64,000 bases of DNA from Candidatus Trichofilum aggregatum (GCA_016716885.1 JADJUV010000016.1:1-64000), one strand, 5' to 3'; shown: positions 43,015 to 52,705, numbered from the stretch's first letter. The notes: generated by a model not told the origin, from the letters alone. Program-made: numbers and translations.

Positions 43015-46000
43015 ATGAAAAGATCGAGACAGCATTATTTTTTTGCTCTGGCTGTTCTGGCGATTATGGCTATTTTAGCCTTGACCCGCACAGCCATGGC
43101 CGATACCGTAGCAGAACCGGCGACCAGTTCTACAGCGGCTTTGGCCCCCAATCAAACGGGACGTCACCCTGGTGATGTTTCCTTTTTGACTGGCCCTAAC
43201 ACAGGTGAACCCCTACAGATTGTTCAAGCTTATCTCAATGCTCACAAAGCTGATTATGGTTTAACTGAGGCTGACCTGAGTGATATGATCGTTACCGATC
43301 AATACACAGATGCTCACAATGGCGTAACCCATATTTATCTGCGTCAACGCTATCAGGGCATTGAAGTCTACAATGCCAATATCAGTTCTCATGTGACCGC
43401 GGATGGCCGTATTATTAATCTGTATAGTTCTTTTGTCAGCAATCTGGCTAATGCTGTCAATGTGACAGACCCGGCTTTGGCTCCGGCTGATGCAGTTACT
43501 GCCGCGGCCGCGGAAATGAGCCTCACTGTCAGCGAACCGCTCACTGTCTTAGAAGAAGCCCGTGGGTCTGACAGCCGCACTCTCCTCAGCCATGGTGGTA
43601 TCTCCTTCAACTCCATTCCGGTCCGCCTCGTCTACATGCCCACACACTCTGGCGTCCTGTTGACCTGGGATATGGAAATTGAGACCTTAGACACCCTGCA
43701 TTGGTGGAGTCTGCGGGCTGATGCCCTCAGTGGCAATGTGCTCTCAAGAACAGATTATGTTGTTCACGAGAACGAACCCGCATCAGCCAATCTTGCTCAT
43801 GCCTTTGTCACAACCAACAATGGTTACTCCCCCCTGTTCAGCAGTGGTCAGAGTGGCAACACCCAAGGCAATAGCCTGGTAGGATCATATAATGTTTACG
43901 CTATGCCTGTTCATAGCCCCATTTATACTGTTCCCCTACCCCCAGCTGATGCCCGAAGCTTGATTAATGACCCGGATTATGCGCCTGCTTCTCCCTTTGG
44001 CTGGCATGATACCAATGGTGCCGCCGGGGCTGAATTCACCACAACCCAGGGCAACAATGCTCATGCCTATACTGACACCGACGCCAACAACACCCCTGAT
44101 GCAGGCTCCAGCCCCGACGGTGGCGCTGGCCTGGTCTTCAATTTCCCCCTGGATTTAACCCAGGCTCCCAGCACCTACCGGCCAGCCGCCGTGACCAACC
44201 TGTTCTACTGGAACAACATCGTCCATGATGTTTACTACGCTTATGGCTTCACTGAAGCAGCCGGTAACTTCCAGGTCAACAACTATGGTAATGGTGGTTT
44301 AGGCAATGACTATGTTCGGGCCGAAGCCCAAGACGGTAGTGGCACCAACAATGCCAACTTCTCCACTCCCCCCGATGGCCAGTTGCCCCGGATGCAGATG
44401 TACATTGGTACCAACCCCACCCCGGACGTAGACGGCGACCTGGACAACCATGTTATCGTGCATGAATATGGTCATGGCATCTCCAACCGCCTGACCGGTG
44501 GACCCAGCACAACCAGTTGTTTAAGCAATTCAGAACAGATGGGTGAAGGCTGGAGTGACTGGCTCGGTTTGACGATTACCCACCCGAATGGGGCCACCGC
44601 AGACACGCAACGCCCCGTTGGCAACTACCTCTTTGGTCAACCAGCTAATGGGGCTGGCATTCGCCCTGCTCCTTACACCAGAGACATAACTGTCAATACC
44701 TACACCTATACTAACGTTGGTAGCCTGGCCGTGCCCCATGGTGTAGGTTTCCTTTGGGCAACTATGACCTGGGACATGTATTGGGATTTGATTGACGCGC
44801 ATGGGTTTAACCCTAACTTCTATGGTGCCTGGAGTACTGGTGGTAACAATCTGGCTATGCAGCTCGTCCTGGATGGGATGAAATTGCAACCTTGTAGCCC
44901 CGGCTTCGTGGATGGCCGTAATGCCATTCTGGCAGCAGATCAGGCCCTAACCGGTGGGGAAAATCAATGTCTCATTTGGGAAGCCTTTGCTCGCCGTGGT
45001 TTGGGTTTCAGTGCCAGCCAGGGTAGTTCCGGCAGTACTTCTGACGGTACACCCGCCTTCGATATCCCCGCGGCCTGTTCGTTCCTGGGAGCAACCCCGG
45101 CTTCACAAAGCATTTGTGTAGGAACACCAGCTGCGTATAACGTAACGGTTGGTCAAGCCTTCACTGGGGCTGTTGCCATGAGTGCAGCGGGACATCCGGC
45201 TGGGACCACCGCGGTTTTCGCCCCCAATCCTGTTACTGCCCCTGGTAGTACAACTTTGACAATTGGGAACACCGCTGGGGCAGCCCCTGGGTCGTACAAC
45301 ATCAACATTACCGGCGTCACTGTCACTGAAACCAGTACCACCACGGTTGGTCTTGATGTTCTCAACGCGGCTCCTACCGCCCCGGCTCTGGTTGCTCCGC
45401 CTAACGGCGCCAGTGGTGTAGGTACTTCAGTAACACTGTCCTGGAATGCTTCAGCCAGTGCCACCGGTTACACCGTTGAAGTGGCGACCGATGCTGCTTT
45501 CACCAACATCATCCACACCAATACGGTTGCTGGTACCAGTGATAACGTGGGTGGTTTAGCCATCCTGACGACCTATTACTGGCGAGTACGGGCCACCAAT
45601 CCTTGCGGTACAGGTGTCAACTCGGCTACCTTCAACTTCACCACAGGACAACAGTTCTGTGTGAGCACACCTATCACCATCCCCAGCAGTGGTTCGGGTT
45701 CACCTTACCCATCAAACAATATTGTCGCTGGTATCGGTACATCCGTGGTTGATGTGGATGTCATCCTCGATGGCCTGAGCCATACCTGGCCCGATGACCT
45801 TGACCTCTTGCTGGTAGGACCGCAAGGCCAAAATCTGGTCATTCTGTCGGATGCCGGTGGTAGCACAGATGCGGTGAATGCTGATGTTACCTTTGATGAT
45901 AGCGCGGCCGCGGGCGTCCCCGACGCTGGCCCACTGGCCACCGGTAGTTATCGGCCCACCAACATTAACGATGGTGCAGATAGTTACCCGGCTCCGGCTC

Positions 46001-46389
46001 CGGCTCCTTCTGCTGCGACAACATTAGCAACCTTTAATGGCACAGACCCGAATGGAACCTGGAGCCTCTATGTGGTTGACGATGCGGCAGGTGATACGGG
46101 TTCGATCACAGGCTGGTGTCTGCAAATTGCCACCGGTGGACCGACACCCACACCGACAGCAACGGCTACAGCTACGGCTGTGCCACCCACCGCAACCCCA
46201 ACTGCTACAGCTACGGCCACGGCCACAGTTGTAGCACCCACCGCTACAGCCACGGTACCGCCCACGGATGTTCAGTTGAGCAGTGTGGCTGGTAATCAGG
46301 CTGGGTCTGGTTGGTTTACAGTTGTCGTGGGTATTCTCTTGTTAGGTCTGGCTGGCTTCTTGTATGTTCGCCGCCAACCCACTCAATAA
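43015..46389 (+). CDS. Secreted M36 (fungalysin-type) metalloprotease with FN3 and P domains
   Basis: Large exported zinc protease of about 1,124 residues. The ATG at 43015 follows aggaggg and gives a signal peptide (MKRSRQHYFFALAVLAIMAI). An FTP propeptide (about 60-260) is followed by the M36 catalytic domain with the zinc motif VIVHEYGHGISNRL and the downstream Glu region SNSEQMGEGWSDWLGL. Then come an Ig-like region, an FN3 domain (APPNGASGVGTSVTLSWNAS), a proprotein-convertase P domain (DVDVILDGLSHTWPDDLDLL..WCLQI), a Thr/Pro/Ala stalk and a C-terminal helix with RRQPTQ tail. It is therefore probably held at the surface and feeds the cell with peptides. The upstream ATG at 42919 is less likely. 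Confidence 0.93.
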   Translation: MKRSRQHYFFALAVLAIMAILALTRTAMADTVAEPATSSTAALAPNQTGRHPGDVSFLTGPNTGEPLQIVQAYLNAHKADYGLTEADLSDMIVTDQYTDAHNGVTHIYLRQRYQGIEVYNANISSHVTADGRIINLYSSFVSNLANAVNVTDPALAPADAVTAAAAEMSLTVSEPLTVLEEARGSDSRTLLSHGGISFNSIPVRLVYMPTHSGVLLTWDMEIETLDTLHWWSLRADALSGNVLSRTDYVVHENEPASANLAHAFVTTNNGYSPLFSSGQSGNTQGNSLVGSYNVYAMPVHSPIYTVPLPPADARSLINDPDYAPASPFGWHDTNGAAGAEFTTTQGNNAHAYTDTDANNTPDAGSSPDGGAGLVFNFPLDLTQAPSTYRPAAVTNLFYWNNIVHDVYYAYGFTEAAGNFQVNNYGNGGLGNDYVRAEAQDGSGTNNANFSTPPDGQLPRMQMYIGTNPTPDVDGDLDNHVIVHEYGHGISNRLTGGPSTTSCLSNSEQMGEGWSDWLGLTITHPNGATADTQRPVGNYLFGQPANGAGIRPAPYTRDITVNTYTYTNVGSLAVPHGVGFLWATMTWDMYWDLIDAHGFNPNFYGAWSTGGNNLAMQLVLDGMKLQPCSPGFVDGRNAILAADQALTGGENQCLIWEAFARRGLGFSASQGSSGSTSDGTPAFDIPAACSFLGATPASQSICVGTPAAYNVTVGQAFTGAVAMSAAGHPAGTTAVFAPNPVTAPGSTTLTIGNTAGAAPGSYNINITGVTVTETSTTTVGLDVLNAAPTAPALVAPPNGASGVGTSVTLSWNASASATGYTVEVATDAAFTNIIHTNTVAGTSDNVGGLAILTTYYWRVRATNPCGTGVNSATFNFTTGQQFCVSTPITIPSSGSGSPYPSNNIVAGIGTSVVDVDVILDGLSHTWPDDLDLLLVGPQGQNLVILSDAGGSTDAVNADVTFDDSAAAGVPDAGPLATGSYRPTNINDGADSYPAPAPAPSAATTLATFNGTDPNGTWSLYVVDDAAGDTGSITGWCLQIATGGPTPTPTATATATAVPPTATPTATATATATVVAPTATATVPPTDVQLSSVAGNQAGSGWFTVVVGILLLGLAGFLYVRRQPTQ

Positions 46390-46423
46390 GTTTCGGTATC
46401 AACGCTAAACGTTGACCGATAAA

Positions 46424-46463
46424 AAAAGAGGTCATCCCTAATGGGGATGGCCTCTTTTTTGTT
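46424..46463. terminator. Intrinsic terminator, usable in both directions
   Basis: AAAAAAAGAGGTCATCCC-taat-GGGGATGGCCTCTTTTTT with one mismatch, between the convergent protease and ABC transporter genes. Confidence 0.9.
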
Positions 46464-46480
46464 CTTGTGGGATTGGCGTT

Positions 46481-47227
46481 TTATTCGATAGCGGCGCGGA
46501 TCGCGGCCGCAAAGCCGTAAAACGCGCTTGTCCCTTCCATGGCTAAAGTACGCGGCCGCGGCAACTCAATCGGTATATCAGCCATGATCGTGCCTGGTTG
46601 CCCATTCAACACCAATACCCGATCCGCCAGCAAAACCGCTTCCGGGATACTGTGGGTCACCATACAGACCGTGACCGGCAAAATCTGCCAGATACGTAAA
46701 AGCTCCTGCCCCATCTTTTCCCGTGTCAGGGCATCCAGTGCCCCAAACGGTTCATCCAGCAAAAGCAGTGCTGGTTCGTGAACCAGCGCCCGGGCTAAAG
46801 CCACCCGCTGAGCCATACCCCCAGAAAGTTGGGCTGGGTAATGCCGAGCAAAACCCGTCAACCCTACGATATCTAACAAGGCCATAACTTGTGCGTAGGT
46901 TGCCTTGGAGCTTTGTCCTTGAATCTCCAGGGGCAAACGCACGTTGTCATAGACCGTGCGCCAGGGCAGCAGATTGTCCTTCTGAAAAACCAGCCCAATC
47001 CGCTCAACCGATTGCCTCGGCGGTTGTCCTTTCAAATAAACCTGACCACCATCAGGGTGGAGCAACCCGGCCATCAAACGCAAGAGGGTTGATTTGCCCA
47101 CACCGGAACGGCCTACCAGAGCGACGAACTCACCCGGCTGAATGGTTAACGAGACATCAGCCACAACGGCGAAGCCGTTGCCAAAGGTGTGTGTAACTTG
47201 AGCTAATTCGACAAACGGCGTTGGCAT
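46481..47227 (-). CDS. ABC transporter ATPase of the riboflavin-type system
   Basis: ATP-binding subunit of the nitrate/taurine/NMT1 subfamily. It shows Walker A GRSGVGKSTLLRLMAG, Q loop GLVFQKDNLLPWRTVYDN, signature LSGGMAQRVALARALV, Walker B ALLLLDEPFGALDALTRE and the switch His in MVTHSIPEA. The start MPTPFVELAQVTHTFG at 47227 is preferred; earlier ATGs would overlap the binding-protein gene. It is the last gene of the FMN-riboswitch operon, so it most likely powers uptake of riboflavin or a precursor. Confidence 0.9.
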   Translation of the reverse strand: MPTPFVELAQVTHTFGNGFAVVADVSLTIQPGEFVALVGRSGVGKSTLLRLMAGLLHPDGGQVYLKGQPPRQSVERIGLVFQKDNLLPWRTVYDNVRLPLEIQGQSSKATYAQVMALLDIVGLTGFARHYPAQLSGGMAQRVALARALVHEPALLLLDEPFGALDALTREKMGQELLRIWQILPVTVCMVTHSIPEAVLLADRVLVLNGQPGTIMADIPIELPRPRTLAMEGTSAFYGFAAAIRAAIE

Positions 47228-47237
47228 GGCTGTTCTG

Positions 47238-48257
47238 TTATGGCTGCGCATTTTGAACAAATTGGTTGGTGTAGGCCATCTCCAAATTTGTTACCGGTGC
47301 ATCTAACAGGCCCATGCCTAGTAAAATCTCATGCGTTTTTGTCCAGGAAGCGGGGTCTGTTAGCCCCAGGTTGGGCGCCTGCCACATCGCCAGCGAAGCC
47401 TCTAACACGGGGCGACGGCTATCATCCAGTCCCTCAACATATTTTTTGCTTATCTCATAGGCGGCATCTGGGTTTTCCAGTGTGTCGCTCAAGCCCCGTA
47501 AGAGGGCAGTTACAAATGCCTGTACCAGAGCGGGGTTTTCAGACATGGTTTTTTCATTGGTGATGATGCCGTTGGCGACCATATCAATGTAGTCGGACAC
47601 ATAGAGAACCTGGATATCTTCACCCCGTCCGGTTAGTTGGACAGGCTCGTTGTTGGCATAACCAACAACAGCTTCAACTTGATCGGTTAATAGGGCTTCG
47701 ACCTGGGTAAAGCCAATATCACTCGTATTAACATCTTCGAGGGTCATATTGTTGGCCTCAAGAAAACCGACGTAACCCACGTAGCTGGCGCCAAAGAAAC
47801 CAGCTAACCCTACGCTGCGGCCGCGTAGCTGTTCCGGGCTGGTAATATTGGCCTCAGTTTTGCTGATGATGGCAATGGGGAACTTTTGGAACCACTCAAA
47901 TACATAGACGACGGGTAACCCCTGTGCCCGCGCCAAAATTACCTGTTCCCCACTTACCACGGCAAAGGGTAATTCGCCCGCCCCCACCAGAGCAATGCCG
48001 TCAGTTTCAAAGCTATAGTCAAACTCTATCTCTATGCCGGCTTCAGCAAAGTACCCTTTTTCTATAGCGACATAAAAGGGGGCATATTGCGGATCAGCAA
48101 TATAGCCCATAGGCAGGCGAATGGTTTGTGGTGTCGCGGCCGCGGCACTATTATCCCCTTCCTCTGGCTCATTGACCGGTTCATTGCCGGTTCCCCCACA
48201 GGCTACTAGCAGCATAACAACTGCTATCAAAAGTAACTTAATCAGTTTACGCCTCAT
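47238..48257 (-). CDS. ribY: ABC transporter substrate-binding lipoprotein, NMT1/THI5 fold (RibY-like)
   Basis: Binding protein of about 340 residues: lipoprotein signal MRRKLIKLLLIAVVMLLVAC, an acidic linker (EPVNEPEEGDNS), then IRLPMGYIADPQYAPFYVAI typical of the NMT1/THI5 family, with VEALLTDQVEAVVGYANNEP and PDAAYEISKKYVEGLD later. The family binds pyrimidine or similar flat molecules. Position in an operon headed by an FMN riboswitch indicates riboflavin or a precursor as ligand; this agrees with the RibXY transporters predicted for Chloroflexota. A thiamin-precursor role would need a TPP riboswitch, which is absent. Confidence 0.88.
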   Translation of the reverse strand: MRRKLIKLLLIAVVMLLVACGGTGNEPVNEPEEGDNSAAAATPQTIRLPMGYIADPQYAPFYVAIEKGYFAEAGIEIEFDYSFETDGIALVGAGELPFAVVSGEQVILARAQGLPVVYVFEWFQKFPIAIISKTEANITSPEQLRGRSVGLAGFFGASYVGYVGFLEANNMTLEDVNTSDIGFTQVEALLTDQVEAVVGYANNEPVQLTGRGEDIQVLYVSDYIDMVANGIITNEKTMSENPALVQAFVTALLRGLSDTLENPDAAYEISKKYVEGLDDSRRPVLEASLAMWQAPNLGLTDPASWTKTHEILLGMGLLDAPVTNLEMAYTNQFVQNAQP

Positions 48258-48441
48258 TTGTTTTACTCCTTCTATTAGATTAGACCTTATCGGAATTAGC
48301 ATTATGTCACGTTAAAGTGCACAGGACACCGATTTTCTCTCGGCGAGTTGGCGTTCTTGGCGGCCAATTTCTTATTACCGATAAACTCCAGATGTTGAGA
48401 CTAAGGAAAAAAGCTGAGTCCAGTGATACCTTGTGCGCTAA

Positions 48442-48531
48442 GTGAGCATCTAAAAATAACTTCCTGGTTTAGACCTGACAGGTTTCCGAAAACCTGTCAG
48501 GTCTGGGTGGAACTTATTTTTGGACGATTAC
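48442..48531. repeat. Palindromic repeat centred on gacctgacaggttt
   Basis: AGACCTGACAGGTTTCCGA and AAACCTGTCAGGTCT form a strong hairpin, flanked by the outer pair aaaataacttcc / ggaacttatttt. The gacctgacaggttt word is a common dispersed bacterial repeat. Confidence 0.75.
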
Positions 48532-49316
48532 TAACTATTAGGGGTAGCCGCTGCTTGCCAACGCAAAAGGCGCCGCTCCAATAGACTCACCCCTCCATAA
48601 AGCCCCAGAGCCATCGCCCCCAGCATCACAATGACCACAAATACCAGGTCGGTTTTGAACTGATAACGTGCGGTAATGAGCAGAAACCCCAACCCCTCAC
48701 TCTTGGGCTGAACAAACTCTCCTACTAAAGCCCCAATGACAGACAAAGTAGCACCGACCTTCAGTCCTGCCAGCAAAATCGGCAAAGCCGCTGGCAACTC
48801 TAGCTTGCGGAAAATCTGCCAGCGGGTCGCGCGCAGGGATCGAAAAAGTTCATATTGCTCAGCCGGCACCGAGCGCAACCCCACAATGACGTTAATGAGA
48901 ATAGGGAAAAACACCACAATCACCGCCACCAACACCCGGCTCCAGTAAGTTGAGCGCACCCATATGGTCAATAACGGAGCTATGGCAATGATGGGAATGG
49001 CCTGGGAAGCAATGAGATAAGGGGAAATGAGACGGGCCGCCAAGGGGGATTTGCTTAGCAAATATCCCAATGGGGTGGCAATAGCAATGCCAATAAACAA
49101 CCCTGGTAATACTTCGCTCAGGGTAATCCAGGTATGTTTCGGTAAGCGGCCATCGGCCCAAACCAGGGCAAACTGCCGCGCTACATCCAGGGGGCCAGGC
49201 AGAATGAAACGATCATATTCACCCCAAACAACCCCCAAGTGCCAAGCGAACAAGAGTAAGACAAAAGAAGTTAAAAAGGTCAACCAGGGTGGTTGCCGAC
49301 GCAAGTGTATCAACAC
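48531..49316 (-). CDS. ribX: ABC transporter permease (RibX-like)
   Basis: Membrane subunit of 261 residues with about six helices, starting MLIHLRRQPPWLTFLTSFVL. The coupling motif that contacts the ATPase lies around EQYELFRSLRATRWQIFRKL and ALPILLAGLKVGATLSVIGALVGEF (in pieces), typical of SsuC/TauC/NrtB permeases. It is the first gene after the FMN riboswitch. Together with the binding protein and the ATPase it makes a complete importer for riboflavin or a related flavin. Confidence 0.9.
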   Translation of the reverse strand: MLIHLRRQPPWLTFLTSFVLLLFAWHLGVVWGEYDRFILPGPLDVARQFALVWADGRLPKHTWITLSEVLPGLFIGIAIATPLGYLLSKSPLAARLISPYLIASQAIPIIAIAPLLTIWVRSTYWSRVLVAVIVVFFPILINVIVGLRSVPAEQYELFRSLRATRWQIFRKLELPAALPILLAGLKVGATLSVIGALVGEFVQPKSEGLGFLLITARYQFKTDLVFVVIVMLGAMALGLYGGVSLLERRLLRWQAAATPNS

Positions 49317-49599
49317 AGCGTGTCACCTCATGACATGAAACTCGACGGCGGCAAATCTTTCATCTACCTGTGGTATATGTGAAAATGCTCATGCCGAATA
49401 TGAAATTATGACCAACGGGTAGGGGAAAGAGGGAAGCCTGAACAGCCATTTCGCCAGGAAATGCCGCGGCCGCGAGCCTTTTTGGCGCTAAACCACACCC
49501 AACCAGGCGTGCGGCCGCGGCCAAAAAGGTCGCATTCATCCATCTGACCCATTTCAACCAATCTCAAAAAGACCAGTCCATACGCCGGGTCAAATGATA
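49317..49599 (-). other. Long leader between the FMN riboswitch and ribX
   Basis: On the minus strand CTTTTTGGC and GCCAAAAAG form a hairpin whose loop region holds two GCGGCCGC copies (49466, 49511). Two frames of 60-80 codons cross it but neither has a ribosome site or motif. It may serve as the riboswitch expression platform. Confidence 0.5.
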
Positions 49600-49740
49600 A
49601 ACCTTCTTTCATCCAGACTATAACTGTCGGCTCTGGCCTTACACCAGATCTGCCCAAAAATCGTGGCCGATTCTCAGGCTCGCGGGCTTGGTTTGCGCCA
49701 CCTTACCGCCGATCGGGAATTACGCCCTGCCCCGAAGGTT
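49600..49740 (-). promoter_or_regulatory. FMN riboswitch (RFN element)
   Basis: Read on the minus strand it starts AACCTTCGGGGCAGGG and ends GATGAAAGAAGGTTT, the closing P1 stem. Conserved core segments are visible: AATTCCCGATCGGCGGTA, AAGCCCGCGAGCC, AGATCTGGTGTAAGGCCAGA and GCCGACAGTTATAGTCTGGA. All match the RFN consensus. Bound FMN should shut down the ABC transporter operon downstream. Confidence 0.95.
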
Positions 49741-49932
49741 GGTTCTTGACCCATCAACAACGGGTTGAACCTTATGTGATTGTACAAACAAACTCATTAT
49801 AACAAGCGAACCGTCAAAGAGAAAAATGGCCTGATTCAAATTAATCTCACAAACTAAAGGCTGATTCGCCCCATCGCCCACGAAAGATCAACCGTATTTC
49901 TCGAGATTACCAACCAAAGCCCAAAACGAAAG

Positions 49933-49961
49933 GTGTCAGGCATCGTGTGATCTGATATGAT
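49933..49961 (+). promoter_or_regulatory. Likely promoter of the NYN gene
   Basis: GTGTCA (49933-49938), 17-base spacer, TATGAT (49956-49961), 88 bases before the start codon. Confidence 0.5.
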
Positions 49962-50048
49962 CCTTTTGTTAAGTTAAGTTGTATACAACCTGTCTCAACA
50001 ACAAACAATTCAACTCAAACTATTGTGGGCCATAAGGAGACACTTTTT

Positions 50049-51026
50049 ATGAATGAATCAAAAACAAATTTGCGCGTGGGGGTTTATATTGATGTGGCTA
50101 ATCTGGCAAGAAACGGTGGGTACGGCATGCGTTATGACGTTTTGCGCGACTTCGCCTGTCGGGGAAGCGCCGAAGCCATCCGACTAAATGCCTATGTTGG
50201 TTACGACATCGAACGGGCCGAACGAGACTCCTACTATCGTCATGCTCAAGATGGCTTCTTTTCTTTGTTACGCGATTTCGGTTACAAAGTCATCGCCAAA
50301 AATGTCAAATGGTACACCGATGAAAACGGCAATCGCTTCGGTAAAGCCAACGCTGATTTAGACCTGGCCGTAGATGCCTTGTTACAATCAGAAAATCTAG
50401 ATCGTGTCTTATTGGCTACCGGCGATGGTGACTTTGTTCAGGTCGTACGGGCTTTGCAGAACAGAGGCTGTCGGGTTGAAGTCGTCGCGTTTGAAAACGT
50501 ATCCACCGACCTACGCCAAGAAGCCGATATGTTTATGTCTGGTTACCTCATCCCCAACTTGCTACCTACCAGTGGCACACGCGGCGGCCCGGCCTGGGGA
50601 GAATACGGCTCCAGGGTACGTGGCGTTTGTTACAGCCACAATGCCGAAAAGGGTTATGGCTTCATGCGTGTTCTTAAAACGCTAAGCCCCGGTTTAGGCA
50701 AAATTGACTCCCGCCAACCAGATTCCCCCTATATTAGTGTGTTTTTCCACAATTCGCGTTTGCCGGATCATGTGGACGTAGACGAATTACCGAGCCGGAA
50801 TTATGTGTTTGAATTTGAACTGGCGGCTCCGGAAGGACGGGAAAATGGGTATCAGTCCAATTATATTCAACTGGTTAGCCCTCGCCCCTGGCGTCCTCCT
50901 GGTACAACCACGATCATTGAAAAACAAGACCGACCCCCAGAATCGCTAGCTGATCGTCATGAGCGACTAATGATGGAACAACGTATCATTGAACATCTTG
51001 ATGAAGAAGATGATGACATGATGTAG
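50049..51026 (+). CDS. NYN-domain (LabA/DUF88) ribonuclease-like protein
   Basis: About 325 residues. The ATG at 50049 has ggaga upstream. The PIN-like NYN domain (about 5-170) has LRVGVYIDVANLARNGG, KANADLDLAVDALLQ and VLLATGDGDFVQVVRALQ, with the acidic residues expected for metal-dependent RNA cleavage. A second region (about 185-280; GVCYSHNAEKGYGFMRVLK) looks like a cold-shock-type beta barrel that could bind RNA. The tail is acidic (HLDEEDDDMM). Likely an RNA-processing nuclease, with its own promoter and terminator. Confidence 0.88.
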   Translation: MNESKTNLRVGVYIDVANLARNGGYGMRYDVLRDFACRGSAEAIRLNAYVGYDIERAERDSYYRHAQDGFFSLLRDFGYKVIAKNVKWYTDENGNRFGKANADLDLAVDALLQSENLDRVLLATGDGDFVQVVRALQNRGCRVEVVAFENVSTDLRQEADMFMSGYLIPNLLPTSGTRGGPAWGEYGSRVRGVCYSHNAEKGYGFMRVLKTLSPGLGKIDSRQPDSPYISVFFHNSRLPDHVDVDELPSRNYVFEFELAAPEGRENGYQSNYIQLVSPRPWRPPGTTTIIEKQDRPPESLADRHERLMMEQRIIEHLDEEDDDMM

Positions 51027-51027
51027 C

Positions 51028-51066
51028 ATAAAAAAAGCCCCTCATTACAGAGGGGCTTTTTTTTAT
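51028..51066. terminator. Intrinsic terminator between convergent genes
   Basis: AAAAAAAGCCCCTC-attaca-GAGGGGCTTTTTTTT, symmetric, serving the NYN gene and sigA. Confidence 0.92.
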
Positions 51067-51105
51067 CACTATTCCGGAGTCAAGGTTTTGACTGGAAACC
51101 GATAT

Positions 51106-52395
51106 TTAGTTCAGATATTGGCGCAAATGACCGGCAAAGTTGGGGTGACGCAATTTGCGTAAGGCTTCTTTCTCTAGCTGGCGAATGCGTTCACGAGAAA
51201 GACCAAACATCTCACCCACTTCTTTGAGCGTGCGAGATTCTCCATCCTGTAAACCATAACGCAGACGTAAAATACGAGCCTCACGGGGGGTTAGCTGGTC
51301 CAATATTTCACCAATTTCTTCGGTGAGCATATTGTAAGCGACCGTTTCTGCCGGTGGCGGCGCTTCCACATCTTCAATGAAATCGCCTAATTCCGCATCT
51401 GACTCATCACCAACAGGCCGTTCCAGGTGAACGGGTTGGCGGCTGGTGCGGAGCATCCAACGCACACGGTCGGCGGGCAAATCCATATGAACGGCGATTT
51501 CTTCAGCAGTGGGCTGGCGACCATATTCCTGTTCCAGTTCTTGAGCCACCTGATACAGTTTGCTAATGCGGCCGCCCAAATGGGCCGGAATACGAATGGT
51601 ACGGCCATGATTGGCCAACGCACGGGTAACGGCCTGGCGAATCCACCAGGTGGCGTAGGTGCTAAACCGGTTGCCCCGGCGGTAGTCATATTTTTCTACC
51701 GCTTTCATAAGCCCGACGTTACCTTCTTGAATGAGATCAAGGAACTGAAGACCGCGGCCGCGATATTTCTTGGCAATACTCACAACCAAACGGGTGTTGG
51801 CCCGAATCAAATGAGCGCGAGCAGCATCTCCCCGGTCTTTCATTCGATAGAATTCTTGCCATTCTTCATCAGAAAGTCCACCTCTATCCATCTGCATCGT
51901 GGCGGCCCGACCCGCCTCAATTGCCTTTGCCAGTTGAACTTCCTCATCTGCTGACAAGAGCGGTTGTTGCCCCATTTCCCGAAAGTACAGCCCTACAGAA
52001 TCGTCAATCGGTACGGTGCTGAGATCAAAAAGAGGGGCGGCATGGGGATCCTTGCTGTTGCGGCGGTGTTTGTTACCCCGATAAGTAGCCAGTTCCTGTT
52101 CTAACTCTAATTCTAGTTCCAGGTCTAACTCTAGTTCTAGGTCTTCTTCATCTATAACATCTTCCAGCGGACCACTTAAATCCAGATGGTCAAGGTCAAT
52201 ATCGTCTTCACTCTCATAAACATGCACGCCGGCTGATTGAGCTTCTTCTAGAAGAGCATCCAGTGACTGTAAATTGTTTTCGACTTCCGGGAAGGCACCT
52301 AGGATATGGTCGTAAGTGATATAGCCTCTTTGTTTAGCTTCGGCTAAAAGCGTGTTAAATATATCCATCTGTTCAGGTGGCACGATGGTATTCAT
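51106..52395 (-). CDS. sigA: Principal RNA polymerase sigma factor (RpoD/SigA type)
   Basis: 429 residues. Region 1.1 (about 1-60) is followed by an unusual acidic stretch (about 75-100) of alternating Glu and Leu. Region 1.2 has DSVGLYFREMGQQPLLSADEE, region 2 has RLVVSIAKKYRGRGLQFLDL and FSTYATWWIRQAVTRAL (-10 recognition), region 3 GRISKLYQVAQELEQEYG and region 4 ILRLRYGLQDGESRTLKEVG and SRERIRQLEKEALRKLRHP (-35 recognition). All parts match group 1/2 sigma-70. Absence of a long non-conserved insertion is normal outside Proteobacteria. A promoter is visible upstream. Confidence 0.95.
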   Translation of the reverse strand: MNTIVPPEQMDIFNTLLAEAKQRGYITYDHILGAFPEVENNLQSLDALLEEAQSAGVHVYESEDDIDLDHLDLSGPLEDVIDEEDLELELDLELELELEQELATYRGNKHRRNSKDPHAAPLFDLSTVPIDDSVGLYFREMGQQPLLSADEEVQLAKAIEAGRAATMQMDRGGLSDEEWQEFYRMKDRGDAARAHLIRANTRLVVSIAKKYRGRGLQFLDLIQEGNVGLMKAVEKYDYRRGNRFSTYATWWIRQAVTRALANHGRTIRIPAHLGGRISKLYQVAQELEQEYGRQPTAEEIAVHMDLPADRVRWMLRTSRQPVHLERPVGDESDAELGDFIEDVEAPPPAETVAYNMLTEEIGEILDQLTPREARILRLRYGLQDGESRTLKEVGEMFGLSRERIRQLEKEALRKLRHPNFAGHLRQYLN

Positions 52396-52528
52396 AATAG
52401 GTTCTGTTGCTCCTCTTCAAGTAAATTCCACGTGATGTTTGAGGCGGCTCCGCACCAAATAAAAAAACTGTAAACTACTTTACACATGGAGTGCATTTCA
52501 GAGTACAGTTTTCGTGTCACGCGGGAGC

Positions 52529-52558
52529 AGTCTAGCATATTTCAAATGTCAAAGTCAA
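52529..52558 (-). promoter_or_regulatory. Likely sigA promoter
   Basis: On the minus strand TTGACT (52553-52558), 18-base spacer, TAGACT (52529-52534). About 135 bases of leader follow before the sigA start. Confidence 0.5.
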
Positions 52559-52705
52559 GGGGCTGGTTAACATTCTGTTAAACCAACGTCTAATCATACG
52601 CAATAATTTGCACTCAGGTCAAGCGATTCTCATAGTTGCCAGAGCGATTGCATACTCGGGTTTTCCCCTACCCCCAGCCCTGCATCCAGGGGCGGGAACT
52701 TTCTA

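Noticed and set aside
49360..49657. Small proteins between the FMN riboswitch and ribX
   Set aside because: Two overlapping frames without ribosome site or family match; the stretch is better read as riboswitch leader.
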